This document shows, piece after piece, positions 8,097-17,137 of a stretch of 64,000 bases of DNA. Both the position numbers and the translations under genes were made by a program. Positions within the stretch are counted from its first letter, which is position 1; each line of letters opens with the position of its first letter. This DNA is from Pseudomonadota bacterium (GTDB lineage: Bacteria; Pseudomonadota; Gammaproteobacteria; Xanthomonadales; Xanthomonadaceae), in the NCBI GenBank assembly GCA_023388715.1, contig JAEWFT010000055.1, positions 1 through 64,000 on the forward strand, read 5' to 3'. The notes under the pieces are model-generated. The model searched no databases. It was not told where the DNA came from and saw only the letters and a list, made by a program, of their open reading frames with translations.

Positions 8097-8897
8097 TCAG
8101 CCGCGTTCGCCCGCCAGCCGCGCCATCCGTTGCGCGTCGGCCAGCACCCCGCGCAGCAATCGCACTTCCGCGCTGTCCAGGTTCGCCCGCAGGTACAGCC
8201 GCCTGAGCTTGCGCATCGCCGAGTCCGGCGCGCGGCCCTTGTGGAAGTCGATCTGGTCAAGGGTTTCGGCCAATTGTCCGAACAGCCCTTCCAGCTCGGC
8301 ATGCGAGGCAGCGCCCTCGCCCGGCGGCGGCGTGCGCGCGGGCAGTACGGCGGTGCCACCCACCGGTTCTATCAGCGCACAGCGCAGTTCGTAGGCCAGC
8401 ACCTGCACGGCAGCCGCAAGGTTGAGCGAGCTGAATGCCGGATCCGAGGGAATGTGCACCGCGGCGTGGCACAACTGCAGCTCCTCGTTGTCCAGGCCCG
8501 TGCGTTCGCGGCCGAACACCAGCGCCACCGGGCCGGTCGCCGCGGCCTGCACCGCCCGCACCCCGGCATCGCGCGGATGCAGCGGCTCCAGCTGGATGCG
8601 GCGGTTGCGCGCGGTGGCGCCCAGCACCCAGTGGCAGTCGGCGACCGCCTCGGCCAGGGTGGCGACCACAGGCGCGGCCTCGACCAGGTCGTCGGCGCCG
8701 GCGGCCATCGCCTGGGTGTCACGGTCCGGCAGCTTCTCCGGCGCCACCAGGACCAGCCGGTGCAGCCCCATGGTCTTCATCGCGCGCGCGGCGGCACCGA
8801 TGTTGCCCGGATGCTGGGTCCCCACCAGCACCACGCGGAGGTTGGAGGCGGCGGTGGCAGCGGCGTCGGGCGGGGTGGCGATGGATGGTGCGCTCAT
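8097..8897 (-). CDS. trmJ: tRNA (cytidine/uridine-2'-O-)-methyltransferase TrmJ
   Basis: A 266-residue SPOUT-superfamily enzyme that uses S-adenosylmethionine to 2'-O-methylate position 32 of the tRNA anticodon loop. The N-terminal motif VGTQHPGNIGAAARAMKTMG (about residues 25-44) and the knot motif LVFGRERTGLDNEEL (about 126-140) are diagnostic, followed by SSLNLAAAVQ. The C-terminal helical extension (to residue 266) is typical of bacterial TrmJ. ATG 8897 precedes a short low-complexity Ala-rich leader. It is divergent from suhB, with about 105 bases between starts. Confidence 0.93.
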   Translation of the reverse strand: MSAPSIATPPDAAATAASNLRVVLVGTQHPGNIGAAARAMKTMGLHRLVLVAPEKLPDRDTQAMAAGADDLVEAAPVVATLAEAVADCHWVLGATARNRRIQLEPLHPRDAGVRAVQAAATGPVALVFGRERTGLDNEELQLCHAAVHIPSDPAFSSLNLAAAVQVLAYELRCALIEPVGGTAVLPARTPPPGEGAASHAELEGLFGQLAETLDQIDFHKGRAPDSAMRKLRRLYLRANLDSAEVRLLRGVLADAQRMARLAGERG

Positions 8898-9002
8898 CGC
8901 GCAATGGTAAACTTCGCGCCCCCGGCCGTGCGCCGGGCCCGCTCTTTGCCGCCGTTGCCCCGCTCCCGCGAGCCCCCCTCTTCCAGCCGAGGCGCCTTTC
9001 CT

Positions 9003-9821
9003 GTGCAGAAACCCGTCGTCAACGTCATGGTCAAGGCGGCCCGCGCCGCCGGCAGCGTCCTGCTGCGCCACATGCACAAGCTCGACGCCATCAACGTGGT
9101 CGAGAAGGACCGCATGGACTACGCCAGCGACGTCGACGAGCAGGCCGAACAGGCGGTGATCAAGGAACTGCGGCGCGCCTACCCCGATGCCGCGTTCCTG
9201 GGCGAGGAAGGCGGCGTGCGCGGGCGTGGCAACGCGGTGTTCGTGATCGACCCGCTGGACGGTACCAGCAACTACCTGCACGGTTTCCCGCACTGGTGCG
9301 TGTCGATCGCGCTGGTCGAGAACGGCGAGCCGCAGCACGGCGTCATCTTCGACCCGCTGCGCAACGAGCTGTTCACCGCCAGCCGCGGCAGCGGCGCCGT
9401 CCTCAACGACAAGCGCATCCGCGTCTCGGAACGCAAGGGCATTGAAGGCGCGATGCTGATCACCGGCTTCCCGCCGCGCGAGCGCGAGCGCGCCCCGGCG
9501 CAGCTGGAATGCGTGCGCGAACTGCTGCTGCACGCCGAGGACATCCGCCGCACCGGCTCGGCCGCGCTGGACCTCGCGTACGTCGCCTGCGGTCGCGCCG
9601 ACGGTTACTTCGAGGCGGGCGTGAAGCCCTGGGACATCGCCGCCGGGGTGCTGCTGGTGCGCGAGGCCGGTGGCCGCGCGATCGATTTCAAGGGCGCGCA
9701 GACCGGCCCGATGGACGCGCGCGGCGTGCACGGGCGGCCGCTGGTGGCCGGCAACCTCAAGCTCACCACCGAGCTGCAGGCCGCCATCGCGCGCTCCGGT
9801 TACGCCGCCGCGTTCAACTGA
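9003..9821 (+). CDS. suhB: Inositol-1-monophosphatase SuhB
   Basis: A 272-residue Mg2+-dependent phosphatase. The family motifs are GEEGG, DPLDGTSNYLHGFPHW (motif A, metal ligands) and KPWDIAAGVLLVREAGG (motif B). It hydrolyses inositol phosphates; in E. coli SuhB also joins the rRNA transcription antitermination complex. GTG 9003 gives the N-terminus VQKPVVNVMVKAARAAG seen in xanthomonad SuhB proteins, so it was preferred to the upstream open frame. The gene is followed at once by a strong hairpin with T-run (9842-9868). Confidence 0.94.
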   Translation: MQKPVVNVMVKAARAAGSVLLRHMHKLDAINVVEKDRMDYASDVDEQAEQAVIKELRRAYPDAAFLGEEGGVRGRGNAVFVIDPLDGTSNYLHGFPHWCVSIALVENGEPQHGVIFDPLRNELFTASRGSGAVLNDKRIRVSERKGIEGAMLITGFPPRERERAPAQLECVRELLLHAEDIRRTGSAALDLAYVACGRADGYFEAGVKPWDIAAGVLLVREAGGRAIDFKGAQTGPMDARGVHGRPLVAGNLKLTTELQAAIARSGYAAAFN

Positions 9822-9841
9822 GCCGGGGCGTCGCAGCATGA

Positions 9842-9868
9842 AAAAGGCCGCGCATCGCGCGGCCTTTT
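9842..9868. terminator. Bidirectional rho-independent terminator between suhB and secF
   Basis: The arms GGCCGCGC (9846-9853) and GCGCGGCC (9857-9864), with a three-base loop, are flanked by AAAA and TTTT that extend the pairing. It works in either direction for the convergent suhB (+) and secF (-). Confidence 0.85.
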
Positions 9869-9902
9869 CCGTTGCCCCGCGCGGATCGCGGGTGGCGCCG
9901 GC

Positions 9903-10862
9903 TCAGGGACGACGCGCCAGCGCCGCCTCGTCCTTCGCCTTCGGCATCAGGTCCTGCTTGTTCACGCCCAGCCACAGCAGCAGCGGGCAGGCGATGAAGA
10001 TCGAGGACACGGTGCCGACCACGATGCCCACCATCAGCGCCTCCGCGGTGCCCTTCAGCGAGTCGCCGCCGTACAGGTACAGCGCCCACACGGTCAGGAA
10101 GGCAATGAAGGAGGTGATCACCGTGCGCGACAGCGTCTGGTTGATCGAGCGGTTGAGGACCTCCACCGGGTCGGCGCGCAGGCCGCGGAAGTTCTCGCGG
10201 ACGCGGTCGAACACCACGATGGTGTCGTTGATCGAGAACCCCATCACCGACAGGATGCCGGCCAGCACGTTGAGGTCGAACTCGTGGCCCGACAGCGCGA
10301 ACCACCCCGCGCTGACGATGATGTCGTGCATGGTGGTGATGATCGCGGCGATCGCGAACTTCTTCTCGAAGCGCACCGAGATGTACAACAGGAAGCCGAT
10401 CAGCACGAACAGCATCGCGTAGAAGCCGTTCCACGCCAGGTCCTTGCCCACCTGCGCGCTGATCACCGAGCTGCTCAGGCGGGTGGCCGGGTTGCCGTCG
10501 AGCGAGGCCGCGCGGGCGACCGCATCGCCAATGCTGGTGACCTGGTCGGAGCCGGTGCCTTCCTGCGGCCCGCCGGCCTGCAGCCGGACCAGCAGGTCCT
10601 TGTCGCTGCCGAAGTTCTGCACCTGCGCGCCGTCGAAGCCCGCGGCATCCAGCTGGCCACGGACCTTGTCGACGTCCGGCGCGCGGTCGTAGCGCAGCTC
10701 CACGCCGATGCCGCCCGTGAAGTCCATCGCGAAGTTGAAGCCACGGGTGGCCATCGCGCCCACCGCGACCACGGTCAGCAGGACCGCCGCCGCCAGCGAA
10801 ATCCAGCGAAGGCGCAGGAAGTCGATGCGGCTGTCGTAAGGGAACAGATTGAACGGTTTCAT
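9903..10862 (-). CDS. secF: Protein translocase subunit SecF
   Basis: A 319-residue inner-membrane protein of the SecDF complex, which uses the proton gradient to pull exported proteins through SecYEG. Six membrane helices are expected and visible. The first (about residues 20-40) is followed by a periplasmic domain, and SecF motifs include FAMDFTGGIGVELRYD and GFSINDTIVVFDRVREN. It is the last gene of the yajC-secD-secF unit, 10 bases after secD, and ends before the terminator at 9842-9868. Confidence 0.96.
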   Translation of the reverse strand: MKPFNLFPYDSRIDFLRLRWISLAAAVLLTVVAVGAMATRGFNFAMDFTGGIGVELRYDRAPDVDKVRGQLDAAGFDGAQVQNFGSDKDLLVRLQAGGPQEGTGSDQVTSIGDAVARAASLDGNPATRLSSSVISAQVGKDLAWNGFYAMLFVLIGFLLYISVRFEKKFAIAAIITTMHDIIVSAGWFALSGHEFDLNVLAGILSVMGFSINDTIVVFDRVRENFRGLRADPVEVLNRSINQTLSRTVITSFIAFLTVWALYLYGGDSLKGTAEALMVGIVVGTVSSIFIACPLLLWLGVNKQDLMPKAKDEAALARRP

Positions 10863-10872
10863 CGCTGGTTCC

Positions 10873-12741
10873 TCAGATCGCGATCGACTTCAGCTTCTTG
10901 CGCCCGCCGTAGATCAGCGTGGCGATGCCGCGCGACACCGATACCGCGGTGTAGGCGGAGGTGATGATGCCGAGCATGGTGGTGACGCCGAAGCCCTTCA
11001 GCGGGCCGCTGCCGAACACGAACAGCGCAAGGCCGGCGAGGAAGGCGGTGACGTTGGCGTCGAGGATGGTGCCGGACGCGCGGTCGTAGCCCTCGGCGAT
11101 CGCCTTCTGCGGCGGCAAGCCGAGCCGCAGTTCCTCGCGGATGCGCTCGTTGATCAGCACGTTGGCGTCCACCGACAGCGCCACCGTGAGCGCGATGCCG
11201 GCAAGGCCGGGCAGGCTCAGGGTGAAGCCCAGCAGCGACATCAGCGCGAATACCATCAGCAGGTTCAGCAGCAGCGCAAGGCAGGTGATGAGCCCGAACA
11301 TCCGGTAATAGATGAGGAAGAAGCCGAGCGCGAAGATGAAGGACGCGCCCACCGCCATCAGGCCGCGGCGGATGTTCTCCTTGCCAAGGCTCGGGCCGAT
11401 GGTGCGCTCGTCGACGAAGTCCATCGGCGCCGCCAGCGCGCCCGCGCGCAGCAGCAGGGCCAGGTCGGCCGCTTCCTTCATGCTCTCCAGGCCGGTGGTC
11501 TGGAAGTCGCGGCCCAGCGTGCTCTGGATGGTCGCGACCGAGATCACCTGCTCATTGATCCGGGTGGAGCGCACTTCCTTGCCGTCGACCAACTTCACTT
11601 CGGGGATGCGCTCGATGTACACCACCGCCATCGGCTTGCCGACGTTCTGGCTGGAATAGTCGAACATGCGCTGCCCGCCGATGCTGTTCAGGCGCACACT
11701 GACCGCCGGGGTGCCCGACTGCGAATCGAAGAACGCGCTGGCGCTCTGCAGCTGCTCGCCGGAGGTGATCACGCGCTTGTTGAGCAGGATCGGCAGCGGC
11801 TTGCCGTCCGGACCCTGCTCCTTGCGGTTGTACAGGCGCGCCTCGGGCGGGACGTTGCCGGACTCGCGCGCCTCCACCGCATTGCCATCCACCACGCCGC
11901 GGTATTCGAGGGTAGCGGTGGCGCCAAGGATGCGCTTGGCCTGCGCGGTGTCCTGCACGCCGGGCAGCTGGACCGCAACGCGGTCGGCGCCCTGGCGCTG
12001 GATCACCGGCTCGGCCACGCCCAGCTCGTTGACGCGATTGCTCAAGGTGCCGATGTTCTGCTGGACCGCGTCGGTCAGGATCTTGTCCAGCTCCGCCTGC
12101 GGGATGCGCAGGGTGATGGTTTCGCCCTGAGCGTCGACCTGGTAGGTCGGCATGTCGCGCACCATCAGCGCGGTCGCCGCACCCGCGTCTTGGCCCGGGG
12201 CCAGCCTGGTCACCACGGTGTTGTTGGGGCCCGGCTCGACCGAGTTGTAGCGGATCTTGTTGTCCCGCAGGAGCACCCGCAGGTCTTCGGCGGTGGCGTC
12301 GAAGCGCTTGGCCAGCGCCGCCTCGCGGTCGACCTGCATCAGGAAGTACACGCCGCCACGCAGGTCCAGGCCAAGGAACATCGGCTTGGCGCCCAGGGAC
12401 TGCATCCAGGCCGGGGTGGTGGTGGCCTGGCTCAGCGCGGCAACGTAATTGCTGCCAAGGGTCTCGCGCACCACGTCGGCGGCGCGGGCCTGGTCGTCGT
12501 CGCTGGCGGTGCGCACCAGCAGGTTGCCGTCCTCGCTGATCTCGCTGGACAGCATGGCGACGCCGGCTCCCTTCAGCGCGGCCTCGACCCGTTGCTGCAC
12601 CCCGGCGTCGATGGTCGCGCCGCGGTTGGCGGTGACCTGAACGGACGGATCCTGCGGGAATGCATTGGGCGCAGCGTAGAACAGGCTGAGCACCAGCAGC
12701 ACCACGAAGACCACGTATTTCCAACGGGCATATTCAAGCAT
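10873..12741 (-). CDS. secD: Protein translocase subunit SecD
   Basis: A 622-residue inner-membrane protein: one N-terminal helix (about residues 8-26), a large periplasmic region with LGLDLRGGVYFLMQVD near residue 125 and the P1 head domain, then five C-terminal helices with the SecD hallmark ALTVALSVDANVLINERIRE (the Asp is needed for proton coupling in SecDF). It forms a heterodimer with SecF to drive late steps of protein export. The upstream gene is yajC, 54 bases away, and all three face left. Confidence 0.96.
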   Translation of the reverse strand: MLEYARWKYVVFVVLLVLSLFYAAPNAFPQDPSVQVTANRGATIDAGVQQRVEAALKGAGVAMLSSEISEDGNLLVRTASDDDQARAADVVRETLGSNYVAALSQATTTPAWMQSLGAKPMFLGLDLRGGVYFLMQVDREAALAKRFDATAEDLRVLLRDNKIRYNSVEPGPNNTVVTRLAPGQDAGAATALMVRDMPTYQVDAQGETITLRIPQAELDKILTDAVQQNIGTLSNRVNELGVAEPVIQRQGADRVAVQLPGVQDTAQAKRILGATATLEYRGVVDGNAVEARESGNVPPEARLYNRKEQGPDGKPLPILLNKRVITSGEQLQSASAFFDSQSGTPAVSVRLNSIGGQRMFDYSSQNVGKPMAVVYIERIPEVKLVDGKEVRSTRINEQVISVATIQSTLGRDFQTTGLESMKEAADLALLLRAGALAAPMDFVDERTIGPSLGKENIRRGLMAVGASFIFALGFFLIYYRMFGLITCLALLLNLLMVFALMSLLGFTLSLPGLAGIALTVALSVDANVLINERIREELRLGLPPQKAIAEGYDRASGTILDANVTAFLAGLALFVFGSGPLKGFGVTTMLGIITSAYTAVSVSRGIATLIYGGRKKLKSIAI

Positions 12742-12795
12742 CGCGACACCCCGCGCGGCCGCGGGGCGGCCGGCGCTCGTTACGTCAGGAGAGGA

Positions 12796-13137
12796 TCAGG
12801 CGGACTTCAGCGTGCCCTTGGGCAGCACGTTGGCGACGGCGGTCTTCTGCACGCGCAGCTGCACGCCGCTGGCCACTTCCACGGTGATGAAGCTGTCGCC
12901 GATGTCGGACACGGTGCCGGCGATGCCGCCGCCGATGATGACCTCGTCGCCGCGCGACAGCTTGTCCAGCATCGCCTTGTGTTCCTTCTGCCGCTTCATC
13001 TGCGGGCGGATCATCAGGAAATACATGATCGCGATCAGGATGATCGGGAACAGCAGGGTGGACATCATGCTCGGGGCGGCGGGCGCGCCGGCGGCCTGGG
13101 CGTGGGCAACGGGGATCAGGAAATCGAGGAGGTTCAT
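12796..13137 (-). CDS. yajC: Sec translocase auxiliary subunit YajC
   Basis: A 113-residue single-pass membrane protein with the family core LLFPIILIAIMYFLMIRPQ (helix about 28-46) followed by MKRQKEHKAMLDKLSRGDEVI and a small beta domain. It associates with SecDF in the inner membrane. The N-terminal stretch VAHAQAAGAPAAP is typical of gammaproteobacterial YajC. It lies between tgt (67 bases upstream) and secD, the standard order. Confidence 0.95.
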   Translation of the reverse strand: MNLLDFLIPVAHAQAAGAPAAPSMMSTLLFPIILIAIMYFLMIRPQMKRQKEHKAMLDKLSRGDEVIIGGGIAGTVSDIGDSFITVEVASGVQLRVQKTAVANVLPKGTLKSA

Positions 13138-13204
13138 CGGGAAGTCCGTGCAAGGCGGGGCAAATCAGCCGGGAATTATGCCATGACGCCCGGATCCCGG
13201 GCTT

Positions 13205-14332
13205 TCAGGCCCGTCGGGCCGCGTAAAAGGACTCGCGGAAGGCGGCGAAGGTTCCCGCCTCGATCGCCGCGCGCATCCGCGCCATCAGCCGCTGGTAGTG
13301 GCGCAGGTTGTGCAGCGTGCCCAGCATCGGCGCCAGCATCTCGTTGCAGCGGTCGAGGTGGCGCAGGTAGCTGCGGGAAAACCCGCCGGCGCACGCCAGG
13401 CAGTCGCAGCCTTCCTCGATCGGGCGCAGGTCGTGCTCGTATTTCGCGTTGCGCACGCGGATCACGCCCTGGTCGGTGAAGAAGTGGCCGTTGCGGGCGT
13501 TGCGGGTGGGCATCACGCAGTCGAACATGTCGATCCCGCGGGCAACCGCCTCCACCAGGTCCTCGGGCCGGCCCACGCCCATCAGGTAGCGCGGGCGGTC
13601 GGCGGGGAGTTGCAGCGCGGTATGGTCGAGCATCGCGTTGCGCTCGCCTTCCGTCTCGCCCACGGCAAGCCCGCCGATCGCATAGCCGTCGAAGCCGATC
13701 TGCTGCAGTCCCTCGGCCGAGCGCGTGCGCAGGTCGTGGTGCACCCCGCCCTGGACGATGCCGAACAGCGCCGCGTCGTTGCCGGCGTGCGCGTCCTTCG
13801 AGCGCGCGGCCCAGCGCAGCGACAGCTCCATCGAGCGCTCGATCACGCGCCGGTCGACCGGCGTGCCATCCGCGGCGTTCACCGGCGGGCACTCGTCGAA
13901 GATCATCACGATGTCGCTGCCCAGCACCTTCTGGATGTGCATGGATTCCTCGGGCCCGAGGAACACCTTGCTGCCGTCGGTGGGCGCGGCGAAGGTCACG
14001 CCCGCCTCGGTGATCTTGCGCCGATGCGCGAGCGAGAACACCTGGAAGCCGCCGGAGTCGGTCAGGATCGGCCGGTCCCAGCGCGCGAAGCCGTGCAGCC
14101 CGCCGTGCGCCGCGATCACGTCGAGCCCGGGCCGCAGGAACAGGTGGAAGGTGTTGCCGAGGATGATCTCGGCGCCCAATTGCTCCACCTGCGCCGGCAG
14201 CACGCCCTTGACCGAGCCATAGGTGCCGACCGGCATGAACGCCGGCGTTTCGATGGTCCCGCGCGGGAACGCGATCCGCCCGCGGCGGGCGCCGCCATCG
14301 GTGGCGAGGAGCTGGAAGGCCATGCGTGACAT
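13205..14332 (-). CDS. tgt: Queuine tRNA-ribosyltransferase (tRNA-guanine transglycosylase)
   Basis: A 375-residue TIM-barrel enzyme that swaps guanine 34 for the queuosine precursor preQ1 in tRNAs with GUN anticodons. Seen: ILTDSGGFQVFSL (Asp92 region), FDECPP, the nucleophile segment GIDMFDCVMPTRNARNGHFFT, and the zinc site CDCLAC with His about 25 residues on. Two in-frame ATGs, 14332 and 14323, are possible; neither has a strong ribosome site. Its pathway partner queA lies about 4 kb upstream on the same strand, separated by an iron transporter. Confidence 0.96.
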   Translation of the reverse strand: MSRMAFQLLATDGGARRGRIAFPRGTIETPAFMPVGTYGSVKGVLPAQVEQLGAEIILGNTFHLFLRPGLDVIAAHGGLHGFARWDRPILTDSGGFQVFSLAHRRKITEAGVTFAAPTDGSKVFLGPEESMHIQKVLGSDIVMIFDECPPVNAADGTPVDRRVIERSMELSLRWAARSKDAHAGNDAALFGIVQGGVHHDLRTRSAEGLQQIGFDGYAIGGLAVGETEGERNAMLDHTALQLPADRPRYLMGVGRPEDLVEAVARGIDMFDCVMPTRNARNGHFFTDQGVIRVRNAKYEHDLRPIEEGCDCLACAGGFSRSYLRHLDRCNEMLAPMLGTLHNLRHYQRLMARMRAAIEAGTFAAFRESFYAARRA

Positions 14333-14361
14333 CGCGGCATTATCGCCGCAGCCGCCCGGGT

Positions 14362-15438
14362 TCAGGGGAAGTGCGGCAGCGCGTCCGCGTCGCGCAGCGA
14401 CAGCCGCACCGCCTGCCCGGTCGCCAGCTCGATCCCGGGCAGCACGTCGATCTCGACCACGTGGCTTGCCGCCAGCCAGACCTGGGCGACCTCGCCCGGG
14501 CCGAGGAAGCGCACGTCCAGCACCTGACCGTGCAGCGGCCCATCGGCGTCGACCCGCAGCTGCTCGGGCCGCAACAGCACCTGCCCCGTTCCGGGCAAGC
14601 CCAGCACCGACGGCGGCAGCAGCGTGCCGCGACCGATGAAGTTGGCGACCTCGGGGGTGGCTGGGGTGCGGTACAGCGCCTGCGCCAGGTCCCATTGCAG
14701 CAGGCGGCCGGCGTCCATCACGCCGATGCGGTCGCCCAGCGCGAACGCCTCGTGCTGGTCATGGGTCACCATCAGCACGGTGGTGCCGGTGGCGGCAAAC
14801 AGGCCGCGCAGCTCGCCAATCAGCCGCTGCCGGGTGTCCACGTCAAGCGCGGAGAACGGCTCGTCCAGCAGCAGCAACGACGGTTCCGGCGCCAGCGCAC
14901 GCGCCAGCGCCACCCGCTGCTGCTGCCCGCCGGAGAGCTCGTGCGGGTAGCGGCGCCCAAGCCCGGGCAGTCCGATCCGCTGCAGCCAGTCGTGGACGAT
15001 GTCGGCGCGCTGGGCACGGCTGCGACCGCGCAAGCCGAAGCCGATGTTGGCGGCCACGTCCAGGTGCGGGAACAGGGCGAAGTCCTGGAACATCATGCCG
15101 AGCCGGCGCTGCTCCGGCGGCAGGCCGCGTCCCGCCTCGCAGATCCTGCGCCCGTCCAGGTCGATACAGCCGGCCTCCAGCGGCTCGAAGCCGGCAAGCG
15201 CGCGCAGCACGGTGGTCTTGCCGCTGCCCGAGGCGCCCAGCAGCACGCCGATCTCCCCGCGCGCAAGCTGCAGGTCGACCCCATCGACAGCCGCGCGCTG
15301 GGCCCCGGGATAGCGCACGCGGATGCCGCGTAGCGCCAGGTGGGGCGGCAGCTCCGGCAAAGGTGCGGCTAGCGCGTCGTTGCCTGCAGGCAGGCGACGC
15401 GCGACCGGCGCCTGCGGCGCGCGGGCCTCACCGTGCAT
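14362..15438 (-). CDS. fbpC: Ferric iron ABC transporter ATP-binding protein (FbpC-like)
   Basis: A 358-residue ABC ATPase: Walker A GASGSGKT at 68-75, Q-loop in MMFQDF, signature LSGGQQQ at 168-174, Walker B LLLLDEP at 188-194, switch His in MVTHDQHEA, and a C-terminal TOBE-like regulatory part. It powers import through the permease encoded just upstream, whose stop it overlaps by 11 bases. The FbpC/CysA/PotA subfamily is clear; iron is assigned from the neighbouring binding protein and the Fur-like site at 18247. The N-terminus carries an unusual 30-residue Ala/Pro-rich extension. Confidence 0.88.
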   Translation of the reverse strand: MHGEARAPQAPVARRLPAGNDALAAPLPELPPHLALRGIRVRYPGAQRAAVDGVDLQLARGEIGVLLGASGSGKTTVLRALAGFEPLEAGCIDLDGRRICEAGRGLPPEQRRLGMMFQDFALFPHLDVAANIGFGLRGRSRAQRADIVHDWLQRIGLPGLGRRYPHELSGGQQQRVALARALAPEPSLLLLDEPFSALDVDTRQRLIGELRGLFAATGTTVLMVTHDQHEAFALGDRIGVMDAGRLLQWDLAQALYRTPATPEVANFIGRGTLLPPSVLGLPGTGQVLLRPEQLRVDADGPLHGQVLDVRFLGPGEVAQVWLAASHVVEIDVLPGIELATGQAVRLSLRDADALPHFP

Positions 15439-17122
15439 CGCGATCCCCCCGGCGCGGGCGCCCCGCGCCTGCGTCCAAGCCGTGCCGCGCAAGCCAGGCG
15501 ACCGGCAACAGCCCGGCGGCAACGATCAACAGCCCCGCGATGGCGCCATCCTCGTAGGTGCCGCGCGCCGCCTCGGCATACAGCCAGGTGGAGAGCGTCT
15601 CGAAATTCATCGGCCGCAGCATCAGCGTCGCCGGCAGCTCCTTGAGGCTGTCGACCAGCACCAGCAGCGCCGCCGCGGTCAGCGCCGGGCGCAGCAGCGG
15701 CAACTGCACGCGCCACAGCCGCGACCAGCCACCCGCTCCTAGCGAGGCCGCCGCCTGGTCAAGCGAGGCAGGCACGCGCGCGAAACCGGCATCCAGCGTG
15801 CCCGCGGACACCGCGAGGAAACGCAGCACGTGGGCGGCGACCAGCGCGGCGAACGAGCCCATCAGCAGCGCCCGTCCCACGCTGGCGTCGATCCCGCCAA
15901 GCACCGCCATCAAGCCGAGCGCGAGCACCGTCCCCGGCAGCGCATAGCCCAGGGTCGCGATGCGGAAGGCGAGCTGGCCGCCCGGCGAGCTGCACCGTGC
16001 CTGCAGGGTCCGCAGCCCCCAAGCCAGCAGCAGGCCGATGGCCAGGGTCACGATGGTGGCCACCAGGGCGATCCGCAGGGTGTTGCCCGCGGCCGACAGC
16101 AGCCCCGGCGACAAGCCTGCCTCGCGCCAGCGCTCGAATGCCTGCACCGCCAAGTGCGTCGCCGGCAGCACGAAGCCGAGCAGGACAGGTAGCGCGCACA
16201 GCAGCGTCGCCACTGCGCCCGCGCGCCCGGCCAGACGTTGCGGGGCGATCGCGCGCAGCCGCTGGCCGCCGGCGGCGAAGCGCTGGCGCCTGCGCCCGTG
16301 GCGCTCCAGCGCGATCAGCGCCAGCACCAGCGCGAGCAGCGCCAGCGCGATCTGCGCGGCCCCGGCAAGGTCGCCGCGGGTGACCCAAGTGGTATGGATC
16401 GCGGTGGTCAGCGTCTGCACGCCCAGGAACTCGGAGGCGCCGATGTCGTTGAGGGTTTCCAGCAGCACCAGCGCAATCCCGACCGCCAGCGCCGGACGCG
16501 CCATCGGCAGCACCAGCTTCCAGAACACCGCGCGGCGGCCAAGCCCGAGGGTCCGCCCTGCCTCGATCAGGCCGGCGGACTGGGTGGCGAACAACGCGCG
16601 CATTGTCAGGTAGACGTAGGGGTACAGCACCAGCCCGATCAGCACCATCGCCAGCGGCAGCGAGCGCAGGTCCGGCAACCGCCACTCGCGCGGGCTTTCG
16701 AAGCCCAGCAGCCAGCGCAGCGCGCCCTGCAGCGGGCCCAGCGGATGCAGCAGGTCGATGTAGGCATAGGCCACGATGTACGTGGGGACCGCGAGCGGCA
16801 GCAGCAGCATCCAGCCCAAGAGGTCGCGGCCGGGGAAGCGGTAGGCGGATACCAGCCACGCGCTGCCGGTGCCGACCGCGCCCGCCACCAGGCCCACGCC
16901 ACCCAGCAGCAACGCGGTGTTGAGCGCGGCATGCGGCAGCACGTGCGCCAGCAGGTGCGACCACAGCCCGCCGCTGCCCTGCACCGCCACCCACCCCAGC
17001 GCGACTACCGGAAGCAGGCTGGCCAGCGCCGCCAGCCACAGGCCCGGCCACCCCGCGATCCCGCCCGCGTGCAGGCGCGGCAGGAGCGTGGGCAGCGGCC
17101 GCGGCGCGGCGATCTCGGCCAT
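15428..17122 (-). CDS. fbpB: Ferric iron ABC transporter permease (FbpB-like, duplicated)
   Basis: A 564-residue integral membrane protein with about 12 helices in two halves, each carrying a binding-protein-dependent transport (EAA-like) loop: EAGRTLGLGRRAVFWKLVLP in the first half and QAAASLGAGGWSRLWRVQLP in the second. This fused double permease is typical of Fe3+ transporters of the FbpB/SfuB type. It sits between the binding protein (15-base gap) and the ATPase (overlap), forming a complete importer. Confidence 0.9.
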   Translation of the reverse strand: MAEIAAPRPLPTLLPRLHAGGIAGWPGLWLAALASLLPVVALGWVAVQGSGGLWSHLLAHVLPHAALNTALLLGGVGLVAGAVGTGSAWLVSAYRFPGRDLLGWMLLLPLAVPTYIVAYAYIDLLHPLGPLQGALRWLLGFESPREWRLPDLRSLPLAMVLIGLVLYPYVYLTMRALFATQSAGLIEAGRTLGLGRRAVFWKLVLPMARPALAVGIALVLLETLNDIGASEFLGVQTLTTAIHTTWVTRGDLAGAAQIALALLALVLALIALERHGRRRQRFAAGGQRLRAIAPQRLAGRAGAVATLLCALPVLLGFVLPATHLAVQAFERWREAGLSPGLLSAAGNTLRIALVATIVTLAIGLLLAWGLRTLQARCSSPGGQLAFRIATLGYALPGTVLALGLMAVLGGIDASVGRALLMGSFAALVAAHVLRFLAVSAGTLDAGFARVPASLDQAAASLGAGGWSRLWRVQLPLLRPALTAAALLVLVDSLKELPATLMLRPMNFETLSTWLYAEAARGTYEDGAIAGLLIVAAGLLPVAWLARHGLDAGAGRPRRGDRDAR

Positions 17123-17137
17123 GCGCAGTCGCCGGTG

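Noticed and set aside
10849..13479. Long plus-strand open frame opposite secF, secD and yajC
   Set aside because: Shadow of the sec genes; no motif, His/Gln/Arg-rich.
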